From assembly GCA_023430245.1 (NCBI GenBank), contig JAEZBA010000358.1, positions 1 to 6,945 of the forward strand: a stretch of 6,945 bases of DNA, read 5' to 3'. Of the stretch, positions 1-6,518 are shown one piece after another (positions within the stretch are counted from its first letter, which is position 1; every line of letters starts with the position of its first letter). This DNA is from Pseudomonadota bacterium (GTDB taxonomy: Bacteria; Pseudomonadota; Alphaproteobacteria; Rhizobiales; Xanthobacteraceae). The translations under genes and the position numbers were made by a program. The notes under the pieces were generated by a model. The model did not search any database and was not told the origin of the DNA. It worked only from the letters and a program-made list of their open reading frames with translations.

Positions 1-630
1 CTCGATGTCCTTCGGATCGGTTGCCGGGCCGTCATAGGCCTTGGCGAAACCGTCCAGCGGCAGCGCCAGCGTGAAGACCGATTGCTGCATGTTGTAGGCC
101 TGCACGTAGAGATTCTGGCCCTTCTTGAGCTTGGCCACCAGGTCGGCGCTGGCTTCCGCCTGGGCCATGCAGCTGCCACCGGCGCAGACCACGATCGGGA
201 GCACCATCGCGCCCTGCTCGTCATTGTCGACTAGAACGCGGGTGCCGCGTGGCAGAAGGATGCCGAGCGGCAGCATGATCTGCAGCATCTTGCGGGTCTC
301 GCCCTCCATCTCCATCAGCACGGCGCCGACCATCGGCGTGCCGGAATCCAGACGTCCGTCGTTGCCGATGCGGCACATGGTCTTGCCGCCAGTCTTGGCA
401 TCCTTGCTGCAGAGCTTGGCCCAGTTCGAGTAAACCAGCGGCGGAATTTCAGGCGCTGGCGGCGGTGCCGGCTCTGCCTGTTGGGCCTGGGCCTTGGGAG
501 CAGCCTTCGGCGCCTTTTGCTGCGCCGCGGTTTCCACGAGCGAGCTCAGCACAAGTGCGCCAGCCAGCGCGATGGCCGGGACCGACCGGGTGAGCCAACG
601 TGTCGATGACGATGAAAAGACATCCGTCAT
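1..630 (-). CDS. IalB (invasion-associated locus B) family protein, 3' end cut by window edge
   Basis: Reads leftward from ATG at 630 to base 1 with no stop; 210 residues are visible and the C-terminus lies outside the window. A GAGGGA Shine-Dalgarno about 9 bases upstream of the ATG supports the start. Residues 1-36 look like a Sec signal peptide (Arg-containing start, hydrophobic 18-31, cleavage near ETAA-QQ). A Lys/Ala/Pro-rich linker follows (about 38-60), then the IalB domain from about 63 (PPLVYSNW) with LMEMEGE, LQIMLPLG, LPRGTRV, KLKKGQNLYVQAYN and FAKAYDG. Four cysteines (74, 86, 149, 154) match those of the neighbouring paralogue, suggesting two disulfides in the periplasm. In Bartonella, IalB is linked to erythrocyte invasion; in free-living relatives the role is unknown, so a general envelope role is inferred. 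It is separated from the upstream paralogue by a terminator and probably transcribed separately. Family assignment is firm; function is not. Confidence 0.9.
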   Translation of the reverse strand, partial: MTDVFSSSSTRWLTRSVPAIALAGALVLSSLVETAAQQKAPKAAPKAQAQQAEPAPPPAPEIPPLVYSNWAKLCSKDAKTGGKTMCRIGNDGRLDSGTPMVGAVLMEMEGETRKMLQIMLPLGILLPRGTRVLVDNDEQGAMVLPIVVCAGGSCMAQAEASADLVAKLKKGQNLYVQAYNMQQSVFTLALPLDGFAKAYDGPATDPKDIE

Positions 631-667
631 GTGTCGTTTTCCCTCGTTCTGCGGGGCCCGCCGGAAA

Positions 668-673
668 ATAATA
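668..673 (-). promoter_or_regulatory. Possible -10 element for the downstream IalB-family gene
   Basis: On the minus strand TATTAT lies 37 bases before the ATG at 630, between that start and the terminator at 755-787. The placement is sensible because the terminator means this gene needs its own promoter. The -35 region is poor: the best match is an AATGAC-type hexamer 16 bases upstream. CCGGAAA occurs twice here on the plus strand (661-667 and 674-680), flanking the element. Weak call based on position and AT-rich sequence. Confidence 0.22.
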
Positions 674-754
674 CCGGAAACCTTTCGCCGTCATTGCAGC
701 GAAAGCATGACTTCATTGCGCTGCGCCACGGCGCGGTCGTTCTGGACCAGCGCC

Positions 755-787
755 AAAACAGAAAGGGCGCGCCCTGCGACGCGCCCT
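755..787 (-). terminator. Rho-independent terminator downstream of the second IalB-family gene
   Basis: A perfect 8-bp GC-rich stem, AGGGCGCG (764-771) with CGCGCCCT (780-787), has an 8-base loop (772-779). Read on the minus strand, the stem is followed by TTTCTGTTTT (764-755). It lies about 50 bases past the stop codon at 837-839 of the gene transcribed leftward. There is no T tract on the plus-strand side, so it works in the minus direction only. Confidence 0.85.
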
Positions 788-836
788 ACCATAGCAGCCT
801 GCACCGGCGAAGCGGCGCATTGTCGCCCGCGTGAGC

Positions 837-1577
837 TTATTTGGGCTTGCCGCCTTCCAGCTTCTGCCGCTGCTCGTTGGCCCGCTTCTGCAATTCGTCC
901 TGCAATTGCTTGTTCTTCTCTTCAAGCTGCTTCGGGTCGGTCGGCGGGCCGTCATAGGCCTTGGCAAAGTCATTCAGCGGCAGCGCCAGCGTCATCACGC
1001 TCTGCGCCATGTTGTAAGCCTGCACGTACAGATTCTGGCCCTTCTTGAGCTTCTGCACGAGGTCGCCGGTGACTTCCAGATGGGCGATGCAGCCGCCATT
1101 GGCGCAGGTCAGGAACGTCCCGATGATTGCCGACGGCTCGTCGCGATCAACCACGACCCGGGTGCCCTTGGGCAGATAGACGCCCGGCGGCAGCATGATC
1201 TGAAGGACCTTCTTTCCCTCGCCTTCCATCTCCATCAGGATCGCGGCCACCACCGGCATGCCCGATTCGAGCCTGCCGTCCTTGCCGGTCTGACAGATCT
1301 GCTTGGACCCCTGCTCCGGGCCCTTGCCGCAGATCTTGGTCCAGTTCGAATAAATCAGCGGCGGCATCGCCTGCTCTTGCTGGCCACCGGCTGCGGGCGC
1401 CGCCGGTGCGGCCGGCGCTGCGCCGCCCTTTTGCTGGCCCTTGGGAGCGGCCTTTTGCGCGGGAGCCTGCGCTGAAGCCGGCGCGAACCCGGCGGCCGAA
1501 AAAACCGCGATCGCAGCAACGAGTGTGAGCATCCGGGCGACCGGCCGGGCCGGTGCGGACGCAGACCAATACGTCAT
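837..1577 (-). CDS. IalB (invasion-associated locus B) family protein, complete
   Basis: 246-residue predicted periplasmic protein. The frame is open far upstream (to 1985), but that extension overlaps the divergent gene and has no signal-peptide logic. ATG at 1577 is preferred because AGGAC sits 10 bases upstream and residues 1-36 then form a signal peptide (Arg at 11 and 15, hydrophobic 17-31, PASA-QA cleavage). Candidate starts at 1595 and 1607 have no clear Shine-Dalgarno. An Ala/Pro/Gln/Lys-rich linker (38-70) precedes the IalB domain (about 72-215: PPLIYSNW, LMEMEGE, LQIMLPPG, LPKGTRV, KKGQNLYVQAYNM, FAKAYDG). Cysteines 83, 95, 158 and 163 align with those of the neighbour. The tail 216-241 is Glu/Gln/Lys-rich with heptad-like leucines, a probable short coiled coil, then a basic end. 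About 62% identical by eye to the copy at 1-630, so a tandem duplication. Molecular function is unknown outside Bartonella. Confidence 0.9.
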   Translation of the reverse strand: MTYWSASAPARPVARMLTLVAAIAVFSAAGFAPASAQAPAQKAAPKGQQKGGAAPAAPAAPAAGGQQEQAMPPLIYSNWTKICGKGPEQGSKQICQTGKDGRLESGMPVVAAILMEMEGEGKKVLQIMLPPGVYLPKGTRVVVDRDEPSAIIGTFLTCANGGCIAHLEVTGDLVQKLKKGQNLYVQAYNMAQSVMTLALPLNDFAKAYDGPPTDPKQLEEKNKQLQDELQKRANEQRQKLEGGKPK

Positions 1578-1815
1578 GATCCTACTTGTCCTCATTATTC
1601 GCCGCATGCAGCAGCGGTGGGCCCTGTGGCGGCCAAGCCGCTGTCTCAATGCCAAAAAAGGCGACAGCGTGACGCCGGGCATGGGCCTGATACCCGAAAA
1701 CGCCCTCACAATAAAGCTTGAAGGCAAAAATGAAGATATGAGGCGCAACACCGCAGCGCTCACGACGCCGATCCATATATGACTGGGCCATGTTGAACGA
1801 ATCGGATCGCCAGCC
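1578..1815. promoter_or_regulatory. Divergent intergenic region
   Basis: This 238-bp gap separates two divergently read genes, the IalB-family gene (leftward) and the peptide-binding protein (rightward), so it should hold at least two promoters. It is more AT-rich than the flanks, notably around 1690-1740 and 1771-1781 (CATATAT). I could not find a convincing -35/-10 pair with 16-18 base spacing in either direction: TTGAAG at 1718-1723 has no good -10, and TATATG at 1776-1781 has no good -35. It contains the inverted repeat at 1639-1669 and a nine-codon reading frame at 1790-1819, both listed separately. Confidence 0.5.
1639..1669. repeat. Bulged inverted repeat in the divergent intergenic region
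   Basis: CGCTGTC (1639-1645) pairs with GACAGCG (1663-1669). Inside it, GCC (1651-1653) pairs with GGC (1660-1662) around an A6 loop, leaving a five-base bulge TCAAT on one side. It starts 62 bases upstream of the IalB-family ATG at 1577. It could be a 5' leader structure of that mRNA (the loop is then U6) or an operator for a dimeric regulator. It is not a terminator for either gene by position. The pairing is seen directly; any role is inferred. Confidence 0.5.
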
Positions 1816-1819
1816 TTGA
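1790..1819 (+). other. Nine-codon reading frame overlapping the TTG start of the next gene
   Basis: ATG at 1790 opens a frame reading MLNESDRQP and stops at TGA 1817-1819. That stop shares bases with the TTG start (1816-1818) of the binding protein, giving a TTGA start-stop overlap. It could be a leader peptide whose translation delivers ribosomes to the weak TTG start, or the remnant of an original N-terminus displaced by a one-base indel. There is no strong Shine-Dalgarno in front of it. It may also be chance. Confidence 0.2.
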
Positions 1820-3657
1820 GACCGACGCTCCCGACCCGTCCGCGCAGCCGCCTCTGGCCGATCGTCGCACTGGTAGTGATGCTTGGCGCCGGGCTGGTGG
1901 ACCCGACCGCGGCGTCCGCCGCCGGCGCACAGCATGCGATCGCCATGCATGGCGAACCGAAAATGCCAGCGGGTTTCTCGGCCATGCCCTATGTCAATCC
2001 CGACGCGCCGAAGGGCGGCCGGCTGACGCTCGGCGTGCCGGGAACATTCGACACCGTCAATCCGCTGGTGGTCAGGGGGCTGCCGCTTCCCAATATCCGC
2101 GGCTACGTCATCGAGGGCCTGATGGCGCGCGGCTACGACGAACCGTTCACGCTTTACGGCCTGCTCGCCGAAAGCGTCGAGACCGACGACAACCGCAGCA
2201 CCGTCACGTTCAACCTCAATCCGCGCGCGCGCTTTTCCGACGGCAAGCCGGTGACGCCGGAGGACGTGGTCTTCACCTGGCAATTGCTGCGCGACAAGGG
2301 CCGTCCCAATCACCGCACATATTATGGCAAGGTCGCCAAAGCGGAGATCACCGGTCCGCATTCGGTGCGCTTCGATCTCGCTGGCAACAACGACCGTGAA
2401 CTGCCGCTGATCCTCGGTCTGATGCCGGTGCTGCCGAAACACGCGATCGACCCCGATCATTTCGAGGAGACCACCTTCACACCGCTCGTCTCCAGCGGGC
2501 CTTACATGATCAAGTCGGTCGATCCCGGACGCAGCGCCACCTTCGTGCGCAACCCGGATTATTGGGGCGCGGATCTGCCGATCAATCGCGGCCTGTGGAA
2601 TTTCGACGAGATCAAATTTGATTTCTATCGTGACGAGAACGCGTTGTTCGAAGCTTTCAAGAAGGGACTTTATGACCTTCGCGTGGAGAATGATGTCACC
2701 CGCTGGCAGACCGGTTACGACACGCCCGCCTTCAGGACCGGCCGCTATGTGAAGGAAACCTTCCGCAACGGCACCCCGGTCGGCATGAGCGGACTCGTGT
2801 TCAACACCCGGCGTCCGGTCTTTGCCGACATCCGGGTGCGGGATGCGCTGGCGTTGCTGTTCGACTTCGAATGGGTCAACAAGAATTTCTTCTTCGGCTT
2901 GCAGAAGCGAACCGCGAGTTATTTCGAGGGGTCGAACCTGTCGTCGGTCGGTCGACCGGCGGACGAGCGTGAACGCGCCTGGCTGGCGGCTTATCCGGGC
3001 GCGGTCCGCGAGGATGTCCTCGAGGGCCGCTACCAACCCTCCGTATCCGACGGCTCCGGCCGCGATCGCGAGGTGCTCAAGAAGGCGCTCTCGCTGTTGT
3101 CCGCGGCCGGTTACGAACTCGATGGCACGGTTCTGCGGCACCGCGAGACGCACGAGGCGCTGAACTTCGAAATCCTGGTCACCACCCGCGACCAGGAGCG
3201 GATCGCACTCGCCTATGCCCGCGACCTCAAGCGCTTGGGAATCGCCGCCACGGTCCGGAGCGTGGACGCGGTGCAATTCGACCGGCGCCGACTCACCTAT
3301 GATTACGATATGATGCCGTATCGCTGGGATCAGTCGCTGTCGCCTGGCAACGAACAAAGCTTCTATTGGGGATCGGCGTCCGCCGACGTGGATGGAACGC
3401 GCAATTACATGGGCGCCAGGAGCAAGGCTATCGATGCCATGATCGCGCAACTCCTGATCGCGCGCGATCGCGACACCTTCGAATCCGCGGTGCGCGCGCT
3501 CGACCGGGTGTTGATCTCGGGCTTCTATGTCGTGCCGCTGTTCCACCTGCCCGATCAATGGGTGGCGCGCTGGACCCGCGTGGACCATCCCAAGGCGACG
3601 CCGCTGTTCGGCTTTCTTCCGGAATCCTGGTGGCACAAGCCGGTCTCACGACCATGA
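1816..3657 (+). CDS. ABC transporter substrate-binding protein, family 5 (YejA-like)
   Basis: 613-residue predicted periplasmic peptide-binding protein. TTG at 1816 is the only usable start: in this frame TGA at 1780-1782 closes the upstream side and no ATG lies between. It gives a good signal peptide, with Arg-rich residues 1-12, hydrophobic 14-28 and cleavage near TAASA-AG (residue 35). The mature protein has the SBP_bac_5 pattern: YVNPDAPKGG (59-68), GTFDTVNP (76-83), GLLAES (115-120) and NPRARFSDGKPVTPEDVVFTW (135-155), followed by SSGPY, NPDYWGA, DLRVEND and RVRDALALLFDFEW. Wording and length resemble E. coli YejA (about 600 residues), which delivers peptides and microcin C-type compounds to YejBEF. 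Rhizobial relatives take up antimicrobial peptides. No permease or ATPase is present here, so it is an orphan component within the window. Its stop overlaps the next gene by ATGA, implying translational coupling. GGATCG at 1804-1809 is at best a weak Shine-Dalgarno. Substrate is unknown. Confidence 0.9.
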   Translation: MRPTLPTRPRSRLWPIVALVVMLGAGLVDPTAASAAGAQHAIAMHGEPKMPAGFSAMPYVNPDAPKGGRLTLGVPGTFDTVNPLVVRGLPLPNIRGYVIEGLMARGYDEPFTLYGLLAESVETDDNRSTVTFNLNPRARFSDGKPVTPEDVVFTWQLLRDKGRPNHRTYYGKVAKAEITGPHSVRFDLAGNNDRELPLILGLMPVLPKHAIDPDHFEETTFTPLVSSGPYMIKSVDPGRSATFVRNPDYWGADLPINRGLWNFDEIKFDFYRDENALFEAFKKGLYDLRVENDVTRWQTGYDTPAFRTGRYVKETFRNGTPVGMSGLVFNTRRPVFADIRVRDALALLFDFEWVNKNFFFGLQKRTASYFEGSNLSSVGRPADERERAWLAAYPGAVREDVLEGRYQPSVSDGSGRDREVLKKALSLLSAAGYELDGTVLRHRETHEALNFEILVTTRDQERIALAYARDLKRLGIAATVRSVDAVQFDRRRLTYDYDMMPYRWDQSLSPGNEQSFYWGSASADVDGTRNYMGARSKAIDAMIAQLLIARDRDTFESAVRALDRVLISGFYVVPLFHLPDQWVARWTRVDHPKATPLFGFLPESWWHKPVSRP

Positions 3658-5135
3658 CAAGCCCCGTCCCTTCGCTCGACGCGATTCTCAAGGCGCAGGC
3701 CGTCCGCAATCCCGACGGACTCGCACTGGTCGATCCGCCGGACATCGCATCCGTGACCGGAGAGGCCCCTCGCCGCTTCACCTACGCGCAGGCCGAACGC
3801 GCGATCTCTGCCATTGCCGCGCGTCTGCACGAGATCGGACTTGCACCCGGCACCGTCGTTGGCCTGCAGATGCCCAATACCGCGGCCAGTATCGTGACGC
3901 TGCTCGCGATCATGCGCGCCGGCATGATTGCCGCGCCGATGCCGCTCCTGTGGCGGCGCAGCGATTGCGTCGCGGCTTTGTCGGAATCCGGCGCACGGGC
4001 CATCGTGACCTGCGGCCGCGTGGCAGGCTTCGATCACTGCGGGCTTGCGCTCGAGGTTGCCGCCGAACTGTTTCCGATCCGCGCGGTGTGCGGATTTGGC
4101 TGCGCCGCCGCCGACGGCATCGTGCCGCTCGACGATCTGCTGGCTTGTACCGACGAGCACCCGGATACGGTCCTGTTTCAGGATAGCGCTGGCGCAGCGT
4201 TCGCACTGATCACGTTCGATGCGACCGCCGGCGGCATTGTTCCGGTCGCGCGCAACACCTCACAATTGCTGACCGCAGGACGCCTCGTCCGTCAGCGCGC
4301 GGAGATCGGACCGGATGCCGTCATCCTGTCGACATTGCCGGCGACATCCTATGCCGGCATATCCGCCGCTCTGGTGCCGTGGCTTCTGAGCGGCGGCACA
4401 CTCGCGCTGCATCATCCGTTCGACCCTCTCACGCTGCGGCAGCAGATCGAGCACGAGCGTTGCAATGCGCTGGTGGTGCCGGATGCAACGCTGCCCGCCC
4501 TGTGTGCCTGCGACTGGCTTCAGCCCGGCGGGATCCGTCACGTGATCTCGGTCTGGCGCGCACCCGAGCGGCTCGCCGCCGCGGCGCAATGGACCAACCT
4601 CGATGTCACGCTCGTCGATGTTGCCGCCTTCGGCGAAACAGCGTTGCTTGCAGCACGCCGTTCCCGCAGTGGCCGGACCCTGCCCTGGCCCGCCGGTCGC
4701 TTCTCGATTGCACCCGGCGGACCGGATTGCGCCGACGTTACGCTGATGCCGAATGGCACGCTCGGCATTCAGGGCGCGCTCGCCGCGGCACCGTTCGATC
4801 CATATGGTTCCGAGACGGTTACTGCGACCTCCGGAAACAGCGGTTACGTCGATACCGGTTATTCTTGCCGTTTGATTGCCGATGGCGCGTCACTGGTCGT
4901 GACCGCGGCCCCCGCCGGCCTGGTTGCGGTCGGTGGCTACCGCTTCGCCATCGCCGATTTGCAAATGATGGTGCGTGGAATCGACAGCAATAGCGTCGTG
5001 GCCGCGCTCCCGCATGCCTTGTCCGGTCACCGGCTCGCCGGCCACGCCATCGATCCGGCGGCGATGCGCGACATGCTGCATACGATGGGGATGAACCCGT
5101 TGCTGTCGGCCGCATTCCGGGATCGTGCTGCATGA
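3654..5135 (+). CDS. AMP-binding (acyl/aryl-CoA ligase-like) protein with degenerate active-site motifs
   Basis: 493 residues, starting at the ATG that overlaps the stop of the binding-protein gene (ATGA, 3654-3657). The frame is open upstream to 3366, but that part is antisense-style shadow inside the neighbour. The N-terminal half reads like an ANL-superfamily ligase: RFTYAQAERAISAIAARL (41-58), GLAPGTVVGLQMPNTAASIVTLLAIMRAG (62-90), then LPATSYAGISAALVPWLLSGGTLALHHPFDP (228-258). The phosphate-binding loop, usually TSGTTGxPKG, reads ITFDATAGGIVPVAR (186-200) and lacks the Ser/Thr-Gly-Thr-Thr core and the Lys. An A5-like AFGETA remains (325-330). The A7 TGD aspartate is Tyr (TGYSCRL, 401-407). 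A hinge-like VGGYRFAIADL (426-436) is present, but no C-terminal PxxxxGK-type catalytic lysine is visible and the C-terminal domain is short. ATP-dependent ligase chemistry is therefore doubtful: a pseudoenzyme or highly diverged member is likely. No signal peptide, so cytoplasmic. Coupling to a peptide-binding gene is unusual and unexplained. Confidence 0.8.
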   Translation: MTSPVPSLDAILKAQAVRNPDGLALVDPPDIASVTGEAPRRFTYAQAERAISAIAARLHEIGLAPGTVVGLQMPNTAASIVTLLAIMRAGMIAAPMPLLWRRSDCVAALSESGARAIVTCGRVAGFDHCGLALEVAAELFPIRAVCGFGCAAADGIVPLDDLLACTDEHPDTVLFQDSAGAAFALITFDATAGGIVPVARNTSQLLTAGRLVRQRAEIGPDAVILSTLPATSYAGISAALVPWLLSGGTLALHHPFDPLTLRQQIEHERCNALVVPDATLPALCACDWLQPGGIRHVISVWRAPERLAAAAQWTNLDVTLVDVAAFGETALLAARRSRSGRTLPWPAGRFSIAPGGPDCADVTLMPNGTLGIQGALAAAPFDPYGSETVTATSGNSGYVDTGYSCRLIADGASLVVTAAPAGLVAVGGYRFAIADLQMMVRGIDSNSVVAALPHALSGHRLAGHAIDPAAMRDMLHTMGMNPLLSAAFRDRAA

Positions 5136-5152
5136 CAATTTGCGGCCTTGCG

Positions 5153-5181
5153 TTGACCACGCATTAATGGCGGGCACGCTA
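5153..5181 (+). promoter_or_regulatory. Possible promoter in the gap before the REC/GGDEF-like gene
   Basis: TTGACC (5153-5158) is a good -35 hexamer, and 17 bases later comes ACGCTA (5176-5181), a poor -10. Position is sensible, between the ligase-like stop (5135) and the ATG at 5212. This would let the signalling gene be transcribed apart from the binding-protein/ligase-like pair. Weak because of the -10. Confidence 0.25.
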
Positions 5182-5187
5182 GCGTCC

Positions 5188-5207
5188 GGGTCTCATCACA
5201 GGGACCC
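5188..5207 (+). promoter_or_regulatory. Hairpin enclosing the ribosome-binding site of the REC/GGDEF-like gene
   Basis: GGGTC (5188-5192) pairs with GACCC (5203-5207), with one further G-U pair (5193 with 5202) and an eight-base loop (5194-5201). The Shine-Dalgarno AGGGA (5200-5204), seven bases before the ATG at 5212, lies partly in the 3' arm. The Shine-Dalgarno fixes the start at 5212; the stem may limit translation initiation. Pairing is visible; regulation is inferred. Confidence 0.35.
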
Positions 5208-5211
5208 AGAC

Positions 5212-6462
5212 ATGTCGTTGCAAGGGCCGGTCGTCGTTATCGCCGAACGCAGTTCACCGGATCTGATCGCAGCCTTATCCGAGGCCGGCGCCTTTCCGGT
5301 GATCGAAGCGTCGTGCGCGCAGGCGCGCGCCGCGATCGACGCCGCCGATCCGTCCGCGATCGTTCTGGCCGACGCGCATGCCGCGAGCGATTCCGTGCTG
5401 GGCGAAAGCCTGACGCGCAGCATCACGCGCCGCACGCCGATCGTGCCGGTCGTCGCCTGCGCCGCCGGCGACAATGCGCTGCCCTATCGCGAAGCGCTTG
5501 CGATGCCGGCCGATGCAACACCTCAGGCGATCGCCGCGCGGCTGCTGTCGGTCCTGCGGGTGCGCGCGCTGCATGCGAGCGTGCTGCGCCGCGCGGAAGC
5601 CGCAAGGTCCGCCGGACAGCCGATCCCGCGGACCGCCGTCAACGATCCGCTCGAGGACGCGACTGTCATTCTCGCCGGCCGCGGACGCTGCTATCCGCAT
5701 CTGTCGGTCGCGCTCGGCGAGCGGACCGGCGTTATAGGGGTGCTGACCATCGAGGCCGCCGCGCGCTACCTGAAGTCGCGCGATGCCGACGGGCTCGTGA
5801 TCGGCGATGGATTTTATCCGCACAATGTCGATGCGCTCCTGACCGTGATCGCCGAGGACTCACGGTTCCGCGATTTGCCGGTCGGGCTGATCGGCCGGCC
5901 GAGCAACATCGATACGCGGCGTCTGCCGCATCTCATTTCGGCGAACGAACCCGTCTGCCTGGTGTCGCGGATCCTGCCGCTGGTCCGCCTGCATGCCTTC
6001 GAGGCCCGGTTGCGCCGCACGCTCGATGCCTTCGTCAAGGACGGCGTCATCGATCCGCTGACCGGACTGATGAACGAGCGCGCCTTCATGGCCGAACTCG
6101 ACCGGGTGATCCGAGATGCCAGCCGCCGGTCCAGCGGACTGTCGGTGGCGCGGCTGACATTCGATCCGGACATCGACCCGCGCGCCATGAACGACGCGGC
6201 GCGCCTTGTTTCCAAGCTGGTGCGCGGTGCCGACTTCGCCTGCCGGGACCGCGACGGCTCGATCCTGGTAGCGTTCGCCGATACCGCGCCGCGTCAGGCC
6301 CAGGCCGTGGCCAAGCGCCTGGTCAGCGTGCTGCGCAACACCATGCTGCAGGCGGGACGGCGGCGTCCGGCGGCGCCCGAAATTGCGCTGACCGCGTGGC
6401 AATCCACCGATACGCCGGAAAGTCTGCTGGCGCGGATTACTGCATCGGCGGTTGCGGCTTAG
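5212..6462 (+). CDS. PleD/PopA-like protein: two receiver-like domains plus a degenerate GGDEF domain
   Basis: 416 residues. ATG at 5212 is chosen over the in-frame GTG at 5125 and ATG at 5167 because AGGGA lies seven bases upstream and the first receiver beta-strand (VVVIAERS) begins right after it. Domains: REC-like 1 (about 6-118), helical linker, REC-like 2 (about 148-262), GGDEF-like (about 278-416). Each receiver keeps an Asp at the end of strand 3 (D54 in VLADAH, D199 in VIGDGF) but lacks the acidic pair after strand 1 (AERS, AGRG), so phosphorylation is uncertain. The GGDEF domain opens with a textbook DPLTGLMNERAF (281-292). At the signature, alignment to PleD places RDGSI (347-351) where GGEEF should be, so diguanylate cyclase activity is not expected. 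The inhibitory-site RxxD is intact (R338, D341) at PleD spacing. This matches the design of Caulobacter PopA, a c-di-GMP-binding effector. The C-terminal part is shorter than usual. Likely a cytoplasmic c-di-GMP receptor or scaffold. Confidence 0.8.
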   Translation: MSLQGPVVVIAERSSPDLIAALSEAGAFPVIEASCAQARAAIDAADPSAIVLADAHAASDSVLGESLTRSITRRTPIVPVVACAAGDNALPYREALAMPADATPQAIAARLLSVLRVRALHASVLRRAEAARSAGQPIPRTAVNDPLEDATVILAGRGRCYPHLSVALGERTGVIGVLTIEAAARYLKSRDADGLVIGDGFYPHNVDALLTVIAEDSRFRDLPVGLIGRPSNIDTRRLPHLISANEPVCLVSRILPLVRLHAFEARLRRTLDAFVKDGVIDPLTGLMNERAFMAELDRVIRDASRRSSGLSVARLTFDPDIDPRAMNDAARLVSKLVRGADFACRDRDGSILVAFADTAPRQAQAVAKRLVSVLRNTMLQAGRRRPAAPEIALTAWQSTDTPESLLARITASAVAA

Positions 6463-6518
6463 TAGCCTTAGGCCTACATCACCGGGACAGGCTTTCCTCC
6501 AACAAGGCAGGTCCGCGA

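Noticed and set aside
1578..1985. N-terminal extension of the second IalB-family protein to an ATG at 1985
   Set aside because: It would overlap the divergent gene, bury the signal peptide inside the protein and cross the intergenic region. ATG at 1577 with its upstream AGGAC explains the data.
1582..3636. 684-codon open frame on the minus strand opposite the binding-protein gene
   Set aside because: Its translation is rich in Arg, His, Asp and Glu with no recognisable domain, and it mirrors a plus-strand gene with clear family motifs. Long antisense frames are expected from the strong GC3 bias here.
3366..3653. Upstream open extension of the ligase-like frame inside the binding-protein gene
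   Set aside because: It is a different-frame reading of conserved binding-protein codons and has no ligase-family features. The ATGA overlap at 3654 is the natural start.
5125..5211. GTG start at 5125 for the REC/GGDEF-like gene, overlapping the ligase-like gene
   Set aside because: The 29 extra residues show no domain features, there is no clear Shine-Dalgarno before the GTG, and the ATG at 5212 has AGGGA at good spacing.
5275..5823. Minus-strand open frame opposite the REC/GGDEF-like gene (182 codons)
   Set aside because: It is a compositional shadow, with an Arg/Gly/Ala-rich translation, no motifs and no upstream Shine-Dalgarno logic.
6462..6477. Hairpin GTAGCC-TTA-GGCCTAC at the end of the GGDEF-like gene, as a terminator
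   Set aside because: The stem is short with a bulged C and no T tract follows, so it is not a convincing intrinsic terminator.
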